Source of the DNA: Holothuria scabra
Lineage: Eukaryota; Echinodermata; Holothuroidea; Aspidochirotida; Holothuriidae
DNA length: 64,000 bases
Direction: 5' to 3'
Assembly: GCA_037179385.1 (NCBI GenBank)
Contig: CM074187.1
Coordinates: 8,371,450-8,435,449, forward strand
Below are positions 28,701 to 37,394 of the stretch, one piece after another. The notes under the pieces are model-generated. The model was not told the origin of the DNA, made no database searches, and saw nothing but the letters and a program-made list of their open reading frames with translations. The position numbers and the translations under genes are program-made. How positions within the stretch are numbered: the first letter of the stretch is position 1; the number at the start of each line of letters is the position of its first letter.

Positions 28701-30855
28701 AAGTCTGCCGCCCTTAGCAAAAGTCCATTTCTGATAACTGCTGTCGAGTCTAGGAGTACCCTGCACCTTTGACCATCATGAGAAATCAAAGCAGAAGGAC
28801 AAGTTGAATCACACTGCCCTAGAATGTTATGTTCAAGTTAAAATGCGGACTTGTCGTGACATGGTCTCCATGATACATTGTGTTGGAAATATTTCCCAAT
28901 TTTGTGATATGGTGTATGCTTTAGTTAATAGTTGCTATCCACCAAGTAAGGTATCAATTGTAGTTAGGGTAATAATTCCATATCTCAAGAAGGAGAAGAC
29001 AGGAATAAAAAGAAATTGCTATCAAAATGCCTGGAATATGGCTTTTTTGTTCAGTAAAGTTAAATTTGGCCTGAAGCTTTCAGAATTGACATCATAAACA
29101 AGTTATCTGGGTTGATACATTTGAATAATACCATTGTATTCTTGAAAGTGTTACCTTCTTTCTTTGCAGGCAAGCCAACAAAGTTTAGTGGTGGCAAGGA
29201 TAATAAACCATTCCAAGAGCCAGTTATCACTAGTGGTGGCATAGGTTTAGCATGTAAGTATCACATGATTAGAGATAAGGCTAAGTATGCTATTTACCAT
29301 GCTTTGATGTTGGTCTATCAACAGCATATCCACAACAGGAGTTTAATTTATCAAATAGATTTGTAAAATTTGAAGTGGGTTTATCATCTACAGTAAGTGT
29401 CTATAACAGGAGTTTTATGAAATAGCTAAGCAAAATTTGAGGCAGGTTAATCATCTGAGCTCCACAAGAGGAGTTTTATTTATCAAATAGGTATGCAAAA
29501 TTTGAGTTGGGTTTAGTATGTAAGCATTTAACAATGTTAGGTGGCATAAGCATGCAAGCTACCACAACTGGAAGTAGGGTTATCATATAGGCTTTCACAG
29601 TGTGGGGTGGCACTGGAAGTAGGTTTATCATATAGGCGACCACTTTGTGATGTGGCTTTATTATGTAAGTTCTAGACTTTATTTGTAGGCATCCACAGTG
29701 TGAGATAGCATTAAGCATGCAAGTTTCCACAGTTAGAGGTAGGTTTGGCATATAGATTCATGTTTTGAGATGGCTTCAGTTATACTTGTCAGTTTCCACA
29801 GTTCATCTTAATCATCATGTTGACAGTTGCTTTAGAACTCTGTTAAGCACACAGCTGACAAATTATGCATATGGACAGGGACCCTGGATTAGTATAAATT
29901 ACAAAATACATCTAGAAAATACACAGACATAAACAAAGCTAATGAAATAAATTGTTCTGCTATGAGTAGCAAATAATCTTCCTGCTCATTGATAGGAATT
30001 AGCAGAGGATTACATGGGACCTTTGACTGGGTGGTGGGTTTGGGACTAGATTTATCGGGGTTTGTAAACTTCAAAGACATGTCCATCTTATGAGACAAAT
30101 TGTCTTGGTTTACTGAAACTATACAACTTGATTAGTGTGATGAAATTGTCATGAAATTATCTGGACACAAGGAACTCTCTCAGAAGAATCCAAGACCTTT
30201 GTCTTAGCAGACCATTGACCCTACACAAAGGATTGAAAACTGAGTTGAACCATTAAATACTCCCTCATAAGACAGCTATTTATATGTAGGACATGGGGAT
30301 TGTGTAAGTTTGACCATTTGTCATTGGTATGTGAAGAAAACTTAACACATTTGGAAAAAATTTGTCAAATTTCGTGAACCAATAAAGAGCTGCTTAAATT
30401 TTTTTGTTCTAGAATTGTATGTCTTACCAAGTATTTCCTTGAAATTAAAAAATGTGCGGTTTCTCCAGTAAAAGATATTATTTGAGTTATCAGTTGTGTG
30501 ACTTAAGTATGTTTTGACAAAATGTGTGATTTGTTTTAAACATTGTTTTTTTCTGAACATTGAAATCTCTAGCCTGAATTTACTTGATATTTTCAATTAT
30601 CTTCCATCATGTAGGTAGTCACTAGCAGAATTTGTGCCATCATAAAGCCAAGTTAACATCACAGTAATTTCATTCATATTTTCTTTTTCTCTTGTGACAG
30701 GGAACCTTGTTCTTGCCATTCTATCTGCTGTGATGTTAGCAGTCTTTGCATCCGTACTCTTTGTTTTTTATCGGCGCAGGAGGCAATCCAGAGACTCTGA
30801 CATGCTCATGGATGCAACAAACCGTGAAGTTTTAAGTCATAACTGGAATGCATAG
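1560..30855 (+). CDS. Uncharacterised type I transmembrane protein, 3' part of gene, ten exons
   Basis: Exons 1560-1788, 7862-7944, 11127-11211, 14954-15120, 16870-16999, 20088-20240, 21851-21898, 24463-24501, 29170-29253 and 30701-30855 join in one frame (1173 nt, 390 residues plus stop) with GT-AG borders and matching phases throughout. The 5' end lies left of the window. The ectodomain holds two related cysteine modules: exon 1 has a C-x2-G-I-x-C-S motif and exon 4 has C-x-G-F-x-C-S, each followed by beta-strand-like segments. Sequons NVT, NCS, NFT, NDT and NGT are present. Exons 7 to 9 encode a Ser/Thr/Lys/Gly-rich stalk. The last exon encodes a membrane helix of about 22 residues (from WNLVLAIL), a YRRRR stop-transfer motif and a short tail ending HNWNA. 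I do not recognise the family. A cell-surface receptor or adhesion role is inference from topology only. Confidence 0.85.
2765..3295 (+). mobile_element. CR1/L2-like LINE fragment, reverse transcriptase palm region
   Basis: Reading all plus-strand frames together gives VVPLFKKGNK, then LPCLSKILGRLVFNRVQTF, a decayed FGIRP...TETALTDVL block and, in other frames, GIPQ-like and DD-containing blocks. This is the usual order in a non-LTR retrotransposon reverse transcriptase. Stops and frameshifts show it is dead. It lies in the first intron. Confidence 0.75.
3296..4388. other. Intronic spacer with dispersed-repeat traces
   Basis: It contains a short ATCACTATC low-complexity run (about 3365-3402) and a stretch at 3600-3920 rich in 'catggaaa / cctggaaaagtc' phrases. 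These resemble the copies at 10.07-10.34 and 14.5-14.8 kb. No gene is seen. Confidence 0.45.
4389..5349 (-). mobile_element. CR1/L2-like LINE fragment, endonuclease-RT linker region
   Basis: Minus-strand frames give, in order, PGPEWINNEILALKIRA (end of endonuclease/linker), WKQLKTEYRRKLR, then TTCGTDPLPTNYVKNSIDIL and SFWKTSIITPLLKKS. That is the region just before the RT palm in Jockey/CR1-type elements. At least four frame breaks make it a relic. Its orientation is opposite to the LINE fragment at 2.8 kb. Confidence 0.7.
5350..6619. other. Intronic sequence with a possible LINE tail
   Basis: A AAATAAATGAAACGAAATG run at about 5463-5490 looks like the short-repeat 3' tail of an L2-type LINE on the plus strand. 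A repeated block (tttatgtataatttatgagaatt / ttttaatgtattatttatgacaatt) occurs at 5750 and 5825. The remainder shows no feature. Confidence 0.4.
6620..7310 (-). mobile_element. Tx1/L1-like LINE fragment, post-RT region
   Basis: Minus-strand frames give KNPFWVDVLAAW, then a WNND...VNILAFRNKKIYFVNDL block, then KWFQYQIINSFLCTN and GTDLCTFCKQ. The same order (VNDP, KWFQYRI, SDLCTFC) appears at 51.4-52.8 kb, so both are copies of one LINE lineage. This one is fragmented by stops and lies in the first intron. Confidence 0.7.
7311..7861. other. Intronic sequence before exon 2
   Basis: AT-rich, and probably holds the decayed 5' remainder of the adjacent LINE. It ends in the polypyrimidine tract and acceptor of exon 2. 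Confidence 0.35.
7862..7944 (+). CDS. Exon 2 in window
   Basis: Acceptor TTATAG, donor GTGAGT, phase 1 to 0. It encodes a beta-rich stretch with an NVT sequon and reads open from the previous exon. Confidence 0.85.
8365..8590 (+). repeat. TTTAAAGG-ended MITE (family B) copy
   Basis: It starts CCTTAAAGGGAAAATGC and continues GGGTCACCCCAACTCAAAGTAG...CCTCAATTGTGAAATT. This matches the copies at 26.6, 26.85 (inverted) and 58.7 kb (inverted). The 3' end is eroded. Confidence 0.7.
9290..9395 (-). repeat. SINE body fragment
   Basis: GCAATGGAGTTGGGAAAACA, GTAAGCCACAACTG and CCAATTGGTTGGAAACTG match, in the opposite orientation to the plus strand, the conserved body of the SINE at 37.40-37.63 kb and the copies at 33.95 and 57.27 kb. 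Confidence 0.65.
10075..10340. repeat. 'Catggaaaagtc' dispersed repeat copy
   Basis: It is rich in CCTGGAAA and CATGGAAAAGTC phrases and ends GAATGTGAATGAACCCTG. The same ending (GAATGTTTATGAACCCTGG) closes the copy at 14.8 kb. Homopolymer T and G tracts disrupt the middle. Confidence 0.55.
11127..11211 (+). CDS. Exon 3 in window
   Basis: Acceptor CCAACAG with an upstream pyrimidine tract, donor GTAAGT, phase 0 to 1. It begins IKYTITQAVFG and ends with PIPEC, closing the first module. Confidence 0.87.
11212..12045. other. Intronic sequence left of the hAT insertion
   Basis: AT-rich with no gene. The sequence on the two sides of the hAT element reads on continuously (GCCACGTGCAACC on the left, GCCATGTGCAAACC on the right), suggesting a local imperfect repeat at the target. 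Confidence 0.35.
12046..13380. mobile_element. Non-autonomous hAT-type DNA transposon with 8-bp target duplication
   Basis: The element runs 12054-13372 (1319 bp). Its termini are TAGTGTTTGCACGGGTA and the exact inverse, followed inward by GGGTACCCG-rich subterminal repeats on both sides. The flanks 12046-12053 and 13373-13380 are both GTTTAGAG. An 8-bp duplication with short inverted ends is diagnostic of the hAT superfamily. No transposase frame is seen inside, so it must depend on an enzyme supplied elsewhere. It is richer in CpG than the surrounding intron, in keeping with a younger insertion. It sits in the intron between exons 3 and 4. Confidence 0.92.
13850..14215 (+). repeat. Three-copy tandem repeat of about 107 bp
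   Basis: The phrase CAAGTGCACTTCAGCAGTGC, then CCACAATGGTC, recurs in diverged form near 13892, 13999 and 14105, each followed by a (C)AAGG(Y)CATAAGTT-like block. An open frame happens to cross all three copies, but the reverse strand is open too and nothing suggests translation. Confidence 0.75.
14500..14810. repeat. 'Catggaaa' dispersed repeat copy
   Basis: It begins AGGGTTCCTACGTGTCATGG and ends ATGTTTATGAACCCTGG, with GAAAGTCATGGAAAAGTCATGG inside. Its GGGTTC...GAACCC ends are inverted. Related copies lie at 10.08 kb and, weaker, at 3.6 and 18.8 kb. Confidence 0.65.
14954..15120 (+). CDS. Exon 4 in window: second cysteine module
   Basis: Acceptor TTTCCTGCAG, donor GTACGC, phase 1 to 0. 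It encodes a Thr/Pro linker and then five cysteines, including C-R-G-F-N-C-S, which parallels C-D-G-I-S-C-S of exon 1. Confidence 0.87.
15121..16869. other. Intron between exons 4 and 5
   Basis: No conserved gene is seen. A 111-codon plus frame at 16116-16451 has no recognisable domain and an equally open antisense frame. The intron ends in a T-rich tract and acceptor. Confidence 0.4.
16870..16999 (+). CDS. Exon 5 in window
   Basis: Acceptor ACAATAG, donor GTGAGT, phase 0 to 1. It encodes a beta-rich segment (YYIVIEEFHC, YITVSIDG) with NFT and NDT sequons. Confidence 0.87.
17036..17757. repeat. GATC-rich fold-back repeat with a foreign-looking centre
   Basis: The outer parts carry imperfect inverted segments (GATCAGATCAGGATCAGATCC on the left; GATCAGATCTGTATCTGATCC on the right) and matching GCTTTCACACTTGAT phrases. 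The middle (about 17340-17640) is more CpG-rich (TACGGGGTACACAG, CCCCGTAAGG), suggesting a nested insertion. Confidence 0.55.
17758..20087. other. Intron between exons 5 and 6, remainder
   Basis: It holds a near-perfect hairpin at 18394-18427 (separate entry) and a TTGATCCA/GATCTACC-rich block at 19040-19300 related to one at 20470-20640. A C-run lies at about 19999-20009. No gene is seen. Confidence 0.4.
18394..18427. repeat. Short near-perfect palindrome (GGATAATA hairpin)
   Basis: AGAGCAGGATAATAGG, a two-base loop, then its complement with one mismatch. The same core recurs as a hairpin at 62497-62535. Confidence 0.8.
20088..20240 (+). CDS. Exon 6 in window
   Basis: Acceptor TTTGTTTCAG, donor GTATGT, phase 1 to 1. 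It encodes NGT and alternating hydrophobic strands, then VTPCD at the end of the folded ectodomain. Confidence 0.87.
20241..21850. other. Intron between exons 6 and 7
   Basis: It has a second TTGATCCA/GATC-rich block near 20470-20640 and otherwise AT-rich sequence. No gene or further repeat is recognised. Confidence 0.4.
21851..21898 (+). CDS. Exon 7 in window: stalk micro-exon with NAGNAG acceptor
   Basis: The acceptor region reads GAAGCAG, so the exon can start at 21851 or 21854 without changing frame, a one-residue choice. The donor is GTTTGT, weaker than the others. Phase 1 to 1, 48 or 45 nt, encoding a Thr/Glu-rich stalk piece. Confidence 0.75.
22105..22290 (+). repeat. Dispersed repeat (family C), uninterrupted copy
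   Basis: It runs from GCCGCCATTAGTGAGATCC through ATCAGCCTAAAACTGTC to GGACCCCAGTTATGG. A second copy at 27655-28412 has the same two halves separated by a family A insertion, so this copy shows the empty site. Confidence 0.75.
22735..23280 (+). repeat. TTAAGGGGAAGTTT repeat (family A), copy 1
   Basis: About 545 bp, starting CTTAAAGGGGAAGTTTAAAC and ending near GACCCTTTTCTAAGG. It aligns along its length with 27690-28258: shared landmarks include AAAGAGGAAC, CAAGATATCAG/CGAGATATCAG, ACCACACATCA and AGAACAAGTA. No coding frame is shared between copies, so it is a MITE-like element. Confidence 0.75.
23281..24462. other. Intronic sequence with CA microsatellite
   Basis: A CA-repeat tract lies at about 24080-24112. 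No gene is seen. It ends with the acceptor of exon 8. Confidence 0.45.
24463..24501 (+). CDS. Exon 8 in window: stalk micro-exon
   Basis: Acceptor TCCTAACAG, donor GTGAGT, phase 1 to 1, 39 nt (13 codons). It is skippable without a frame change. Confidence 0.75.
24502..26594. other. Intron between exons 8 and 9, first part
   Basis: Repeat-derived phrases are shared with 9.49-9.75 kb. A mixed run of short open frames at 26.05-26.55 kb shows no domain. No gene is seen. Confidence 0.4.
26595..26817 (+). repeat. TTTAAAGG-ended MITE (family B), forward copy
   Basis: It starts TTTAAAGAGGAAGTGCAGTC and ends GGGTGACTGTTCCCTTTAAA, which are inverted versions of each other (about 20 bp). It is the best-preserved copy here. 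The next copy lies only about 35 bp downstream in the opposite orientation. Confidence 0.8.
26852..27063 (-). repeat. TTTAAAGG-ended MITE (family B), inverted copy
   Basis: It reads TTTAAAG at the left and CTGCCATTTAAAGGGAT at the right. The interior (TTTCTCTTCAGAGTATCTTCC, AACCAAGCAGTTACTTC) is the reverse of the forward copy and close to the copy at 58.69 kb. Confidence 0.78.
27655..28412 (+). repeat. Family C repeat interrupted by family A copy 2
   Basis: Family C sequence at 27655-27690 and 28257-28412 brackets a family A element (about 27690-28258). TTTAA stands at both junctions, consistent with a TTAA-type target duplication. Confidence 0.75.
28413..29169. other. Intron before exon 9
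   Basis: No repeat or gene is recognised. It ends with the polypyrimidine tract TACCTTCTTTCTTTGCAG. Confidence 0.4.
29170..29253 (+). CDS. Exon 9 in window: juxtamembrane stalk
   Basis: Acceptor TTCTTTGCAG, donor GTAAGT, phase 1 to 1. It encodes a Gly/Lys-rich hydrophilic segment just before the membrane helix. The donor region is echoed in the degenerate tandem repeat that follows in the intron. Confidence 0.85.
29254..29800 (+). repeat. Degenerate tandem repeat echoing the exon 9 donor region
   Basis: Units of about 55 to 110 bp repeat phrases such as GGTTTAGTATGTAAGC, GGTTTATCATATAGGC and GGTGGCATAAGCATGCAAG. They resemble the end of exon 9 plus its donor (GGTGGCATAGGTTTAGCAT followed by gtaag). 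The repeat therefore appears to have grown out of the exon-intron boundary. Confidence 0.65.
29801..30700. other. Last intron, remainder
   Basis: No gene or clear repeat is seen. An 84-codon minus frame at 30342-30596 has no recognisable feature. It ends with the TTTCTTTTTCTCTTGTGACAG acceptor. Confidence 0.4.
30701..30855 (+). CDS. Terminal exon: transmembrane helix and cytoplasmic tail
   Basis: The acceptor is CTTGTGACAG. It joins in phase to give Trp and then a hydrophobic helix, YRRRRQ and a tail of about 25 residues ending at TAG 30853-30855. The whole membrane anchor sits in this exon. Confidence 0.88.
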
Positions 30856-31389
30856 ATCCTGAGAGGTTGTCTGCCTGTCCTCAAGATAAGTGAACTATCT
30901 TTGCACAAAGGTCAATACTACTCAAGATAAAATATGAACAAATTTGAATAATGTGTTATACACTTTATGCTTTGTCTATGTGAAGAACTTTAATATCATT
31001 GTTTCATAGTTGAGTTTATTCTAAGGAATCTCTCAAGTATTTGTAGGAAAAATGAGGCTCTTATATTTGACCTTGTTGTAAAATGAGGCACTTTTATTTG
31101 ACCTTGTCTAAAAACAATATCAACGAACTATTTCAATAGAGTTTATTTCAATTGGTAGTCATCTATGTCTAAATGCTGTGATAGCTATCATCAAAGCTTA
31201 ACTTCAAACAATATTGAACCCATCCATCTGTTCAAGAATCAAGAAAATTTTTCCTTTTTTCATTTGAAAGATGCTTTAATTCTGACCTACCTAAAAATAT
31301 TAAAGTAACAAATTTACAGAAGTTCCTTTTCTTGAACAAAGAGAAATTATGTGAGGGGCACAGAGGTGGTCAGTTAGCTGAATTACTAA

Positions 31390-31930
31390 CATTTAAAGGA
31401 GAAGTCATTCTAAAGTGAATTTCAAGTTTGATATGTTTGAGAGGAACATATTCTCATTTCCTGTATTCAGTCCTTGAGATATTAGCAATTGAATGTGACA
31501 CATTTTCTTCACATTTAGAATAACCTTGGAGCAAGCAAGAAGCATGATGTCATGAACTCACATTGTTGGCAATTTTTTTTTTCTGTATAATTAACTACCA
31601 TTTAATGCAGGCTTAACTCTGATATATTGATACGATAAGTTCATCCTGAGCAGAGGAATCTAAAAAGAAGAATTATGTGCTTCAGGGACAAGAAAGCATC
31701 CCTTATCAATTTTAGGTCAAAATAATGGGATGAAAAATAAACTAAAACAAAACATTGTGCAACAGTGTGAACCCATGACATCACACCTGCTTGCTTTTAG
31801 TTCACTTTTGTAGATAATTTGACAACTTCAGTTACCAATTTCTTGGATGCCGTACACGGGAAATGAATGAAACTTTCACTAGAATGCCTAGAACATGTTC
31901 CTCTTTAAGATATTTTTAAATACTTGAGAT
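31390..31930. repeat. TTTAAAGG-ended repeat in the presumed 3' UTR
   Basis: It begins ATTTAAAGGAGAAGTCATTC and ends AGAACATGTTCCTCTTTAA. Interior phrases (GAGATATTAGCAATTG, CTAGAATGCCTAGAACATG) resemble family A, so it is a diverged member. Confidence 0.55.
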
Positions 31931-33949
31931 AGTAAGGTGCTCTTCAGTTTAATGCAAGGCAGTTGTTTCAATATACCTTGAAGGGATGTAGATATTGTCC
32001 TGCTGTAGATAATGGCTGGGAACAAGTTTTGTTAATGTTTGAGACCAAGTTTTTTCAAGTATGGCTGAACATAAGTAACGTGCAAATCCTACAATATCAT
32101 TCCTAAAGTACCCTGAAATTCAGTAAAGTGATGATATTCAAGTGCCTATTCAACTTTATGGCAAATTTTGGTAATAGTTTTATTTTAATACAAGTGTCTC
32201 TTAACCAGCTTTGACAGTAAAATTGTTTTGTATCTCTTGCGGTTGCTATGGTTTTATTGTTCTATTTGTTTGTTCTTTTGCTTTTTGTACACATTTAGAT
32301 ATGTTGACACCTGTGCTTTGTAAATTTGCTGCAGAGTAGTAAAAAGAGTTGTTGTCACTGGGTTATTGTCCAAAGGTTAATACTGCACCATCATTATGCC
32401 TATGAACCCTTGTTTACCCAGAGGTATTACATGTACTATTGTTGGAGCACTTGCTGTTAAGTGTTAACTTTGAGAAAGTTGTGGAGACTGGTTAGGACTC
32501 TATCCATAAAAAGGAATACCTAAGTGAAGTGCATTGTTTTTATCTGTGCTGGCAGCAGAATCTTGACTTTGTCATTTCTTGTCGGATTTTAAATTTTTCT
32601 ATGATACATTGATTGGTCAAGATGTAATATAAATGTTGTAAACTAATCTACCGCTGCCATGTAGGAAATTTATGTAATTATATATAAAAATGTTGCTTAA
32701 TTCCTCCCTAGTCTTTCAACATTTTTGATATATTTCCTTTAGTTGTTTTTGTTATCCTTGCCAAGTTAAAGAGAATTTCATAGTTTTTTTGTTTTGTTTA
32801 GAGTAATTTTTGGGGGCCAACAGAATCAACAAAATGCTATATAGAATTGAATCTGGTGTACTGCTTTTATTATTTAATGCAGTATTGTGTTGTGGTTAAT
32901 TTGATCCAATTAAAAATTAAATTAAGATCCTTGCAGAACCTTCCTTTTTGGGAGCAGAAATAGGGCAAGAGAGATAAATGAAGAGTTGAGGAAGAAGGGA
33001 CACATTTTGTTCAAATGGAAATTCAAACCAGATGCAGGTCTTTGAAATAAAGGAAAGGAAGTATTTGTTTGATATTCATCTATACCTCTATCCCAGCTTT
33101 GGACCAACTTTAATAGTTATCTTTAAGTTCTGAAAAAAAAAAGAAAAACTGACTTAGAGAGTCACAATAACCAAAAAAAAAGAATTTTTTTAAGGATTTA
33201 CTACCCAGCTCAAAAAACCTAATTTCAAAAAATGGTTTTTTTTTACAAGACCTTGAAAAATTAGTCATTTCATTCACTCCCACCCAGAGTTGATGCAGGA
33301 AAAGTGCTTGAAAATGTTGAGTTTTGAAAAATGCCCAGGCTAGGTTTTCCTTAGAAATGATTAGTAAACCCATTATTCTTTCTTTGTTAAAAATGTGAAG
33401 TGCATCACATATACAGAGTGTGATGGTATTCAAAGATAAGGGCTTGAGGCCATGTTTTTATTAAAATTGTGTTGTCTTTCCTCTTAAGCTTTTTTAACTG
33501 GAACCATGAACTGTATTTTCTGTGATGCTGAAGGCTGTCGGATAGATTGAATGTTTTCGCCATGTATTATATTGTATTAAGTCTTACATAAATGTAAAAC
33601 TTTTAAACTTCAGTGTTGCCTTTTGGTCCTCAAGATAATTCAAGTGCCTGTATGGAACAACAATTCTACTATAAATGAATGAACCTTACAACATGCAGCT
33701 ACTCTCCGCCCACCATTAGTTACTAAAGTTGATGTGTACCTTTTGGGTACACATGAAATTTTGATGATTAAAGATCGCAAAATTTAGATTGAAGATTTTG
33801 TATTTAAAGCTTTTAGAGTTGTTTTGATGTTGTGAAAGAGTGTAACCATTTCTACGTGAATTCTCTTAACGACTAGGTTGAAAAGCAAAATAATTGTTTA
33901 AAGTTAGTATATTGCTACATCTGTTGCTGCCTTGGTAAAGACGTCATTG

Positions 33950-34130
33950 GTTTTATGAGGAGTGAGTTGTCTAAATGGAATTGTACTGCCCAGTTTCTAA
34001 CCAATTGGTGTAAGCCGGGCTGGCCACCTGTTTTTATTTTCCAGTCATGGCTCACTGGCTTGTTTCCCTTACTCCATTTCTTATTGCTGAGCACCAAGCA
34101 CGATGGCAGTAGGTTCCAGTAGTTTGCAAA
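33950..34130 (-). repeat. SINE body copy
   Basis: It contains GGCTCACTGGCTTGTTTCCC, TACTCCATTTCTTATTG and GGCAGTAGGTTCCA in the same order as the SINE copies at 37.4 and 57.27 kb, with more substitutions. Confidence 0.7.
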
Positions 34131-37100
34131 GAGAGACAGATATGAGAGTATATGATGTGTACCTCAAGTACACTGAAGCTTTCATTATTTCATGCCATTA
34201 GATTGGTGTTTCCATGGTTACAAGCTGGCTGCTTTCTCATTGAGAAGGAATTTAAAGAAAGTGATTCTGAATGATTTAACTTTGATTGAACAGGTTTGCA
34301 CATGCATCCACTGAATATGTGGGAGAAATCTTTCTGATTTCAGTGAAGTAGGAGGAAGAAAGACAAAATTTTTATCGCCCACAATAAACCCTAACAACTT
34401 CCAGGATATTGGTTGCCGATACTTTTAAGTTTGGATTCTGTTGAAGCAATACTACCTTGCAGCAAGAATGTTATAACTGATGTTATTTTTGCAAGCTCTC
34501 TTCAACCATTAGTCGCATAGTAAAGAAGAAAAGGAACCTACATTTTATTGATACTGAGCTCAAATGAATGTCTCCTGAATAGAATTTACACATCCAAGTA
34601 AAACAGATCTTTGAGAAAAACATGAAGGCTAGTTACAGAGGTAGCAAGCCAGTAAAACAATGGAAGATCTTAGTAAACTTGCAATAAGTTTAGTTTTAGA
34701 AAACAGCATCGCCTTGGAATCAATAAAATGTTAATATCTCCACTCCTGAATGAGGTATGAAAAAGAGTGTTTTGCATTAATTGTGAAATTTTAATGTTCC
34801 CTAGCATCATCTCCTCTTTTACTGAAAGCAGAAGTTTTCTCCAGGATTACGTGTGCTTTAAGAGCATCATTGGCTACAAGAAAAACTTAAAAAATGCCTG
34901 AAAGCAGTTGTATGTAGTGTGTATGCTAATGTAAGGATTTGTACATAGTGTTCTCAAGAGGCTGAAAATTTCCCAGATAAATTTCTTTTTTTGACTTTTT
35001 TTCTTTCATTGAGATAATGAATACTAGTCCAATTTTTTTTTAACTTTGAGACTACTGTAAAGTTTGGCTTGGTTTATTCACTGAATATTTTCTTTTCAAG
35101 TCTTTCATTTTATTTCCCTCCATCTCCCCCTTTTTTACTTTTTTTTTAACAAGAAAACTTTTTAAAGAAAGCTTTATTTATGTGTGTATTTGCTGTTAAA
35201 GAAGAGAATGCAACTATTAGTCAGTACAAAATGTATTTGTATTCTTTGTTATCCTCTTAAATTTATATTTATCACTATGTTACTATGCTAGTCTTATGAA
35301 TGATACAGTAACTGCTGAGCATTTATTGTATCTGGAATTTATAACATATACTACCTTCCCCCCCCCCCCCCCCACACGTCCTACAACACCACTAACCTAG
35401 AGTAAGTCCCTAACATTGCTCCAATCCATCTGTCTTTGAGAAGCAAAGCAGCCTGATAGTTTGGTGTACCAACCTCACTTGAGAGATCCCTATTGAGGTA
35501 TTGAGCCAACAGGGGGATGGAGAGCACAGCTCATTGGGGGAAGGCTGGCCTCTCATTGTGAAATGCCACAATTTTATCTTGGTTGGGGAGCCCTAATCTG
35601 TGTGATAAAAAATGTTAGTAACTTGGACGAGCTCCAAACCTTGAAAGATTTTCTTGAGTTTTCCTCCAAGAAAGACAGATTTTTTCAATGAAAACTCTAT
35701 ATTTTTTTTTTTCAAATTACCTAACATAAAGAAAAACTTCCAAAAAGAAAAAAATCCAAATGATGCTCTTATTATAGCGTACTGACTAATGTAATCGTTC
35801 AATATGATTGACCTTGGCGGCAAGAAAATTCCTTGTTAGAAAATTTAGTGTGGTATATGCTTTTTACTTAGTTGTGTATCTAACAGTGAGTTCATTTGAG
35901 AATTATCAGTGGGACTGAACCAGTGTTGGCTCAGTTCCTTAATGTTGGGGGAGCTAAAGTTATTTTAAGCTTTCCTCCCAAACATTTGACAAGTGGTCCA
36001 AGAAGTGGGAAACTGGAGAATGTTGAAGTGATTGCTGAATGCAGTATATTCTTAATTGGTCCAGTGCATGTGAATGTGGGAGCACTGCAGATAAAATAAA
36101 TGTATAATTTATTATGATACTTGCATCATTTCAACTCAGCTGATATGTTTTACCACTTTTCATAGATTGATGTCTTGCTTTTTAATCAAGAAATGGTAGA
36201 CATAAGATCCATATTTCAAGGCTGGTGTGTAGCTTTGAATGCTTGCAAAGTTGCAGGTTGAGGCCATCTGGAGGATTTGAAAAGCCAAAGATTTTCTTGT
36301 TTGCCTCCAACCAGTGGGTACTGCAATGTTTTTTCCATCATTGCTTTACATCTGAGACTGATATTGGTGTGACTGGTACTCAAGTGCCAAAACTGGGATG
36401 TAATTTTAATGTATGAATGTATCTGTTAAGTGATAAAATTCCTCAAAGATGTTAGTGATGCATAGTGTAAGCAAAGTTTTTCTCAGATGCATGATTTTGA
36501 ACCTTACAGCTAAGGTACAGCTTAAGGAGTATGAAACATTTTTTTCAGTCACAGAGGGAACAAGCTTAGATATTTCTGTATATTTTATTTACACAGAGTT
36601 GTTATAAATGCTTGTCACCAGATTGAATAAAATTATTGGTTGAGTTTCACAAATGGTTCTACCCTTAGTTGTTTTTGATTAGGTGTTCTTACAAGTACAT
36701 TAAGTAGCCAGAAGTCTATTTATTTGATTGTTTTACAAAATGGACAGAATACTTCCTATTCATCAATATCAGGCAGTCCACAGGGAGCCATTGTCGGCTT
36801 TTGATTGACTGTGAATAATCGGTTGCCACTGAAGGACATCTGGAGGGCCATTGGAGGTCCACTGGCTATATGTGGGTCAGAAACAAAATGGGTAAAATTT
36901 TCAGCCGATCAGTTTCATCGCCGTTGGAGGACCGCTGGCTAGCCACCTGACCTTTCTCCAGCGGACCACAGAAGTGGCCTACGGCGGTCCGTTGTCAGCC
37001 GACCAGATTTGCTGACAGGGTTTGGTTTATGCATTACATGACTAACTCTTTTCTCCTAGTTATGTCTTTCCAAATTGACTTGTGGGCCGAATAATACCCT

Positions 37101-37394
37101 TCAGTGATGATGCATTAATAAAACTGGTATTAGTTGCTAAGTGACAATTATGGCCATATGACAAGCTGCTTTACTTTTTATTCTTTACTCAATGACATCA
37201 GTAAATAGTTTAAGATCTCATTAGATCATTTACTGACACCTTCAACTTTTTGTGATATCTAAACTTATTCAAGGATATCTGTAGTTTATGTTGTGCAATT
37301 ACTGATACCATGAAATATTTTAGTGGTATCATAAAATCAAATTTCTGGTGTCAGAAAAAAATTATTCGTTGCTACATGAAATTGCGGAGTGCAA

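Larger units (their letters stand above)
30856..37390 (+). other. Probable 3' UTR and downstream flank of the membrane-protein gene
   Basis: No coding frame with recognisable content follows the TAG. Candidate AATAAA signals occur at about 31734, 33046, 34722, 36094 and 36626, and sequence alone cannot choose among them. CpG stays scarce up to about 36.7 kb, which hints at transcription that far. Embedded are a TTTAAAGG-type repeat (31390-31930), a SINE body (33950-34130), a C-run (about 35357-35375) and a GGACC/GTCGG-rich block (36770-37015). Confidence 0.45.
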
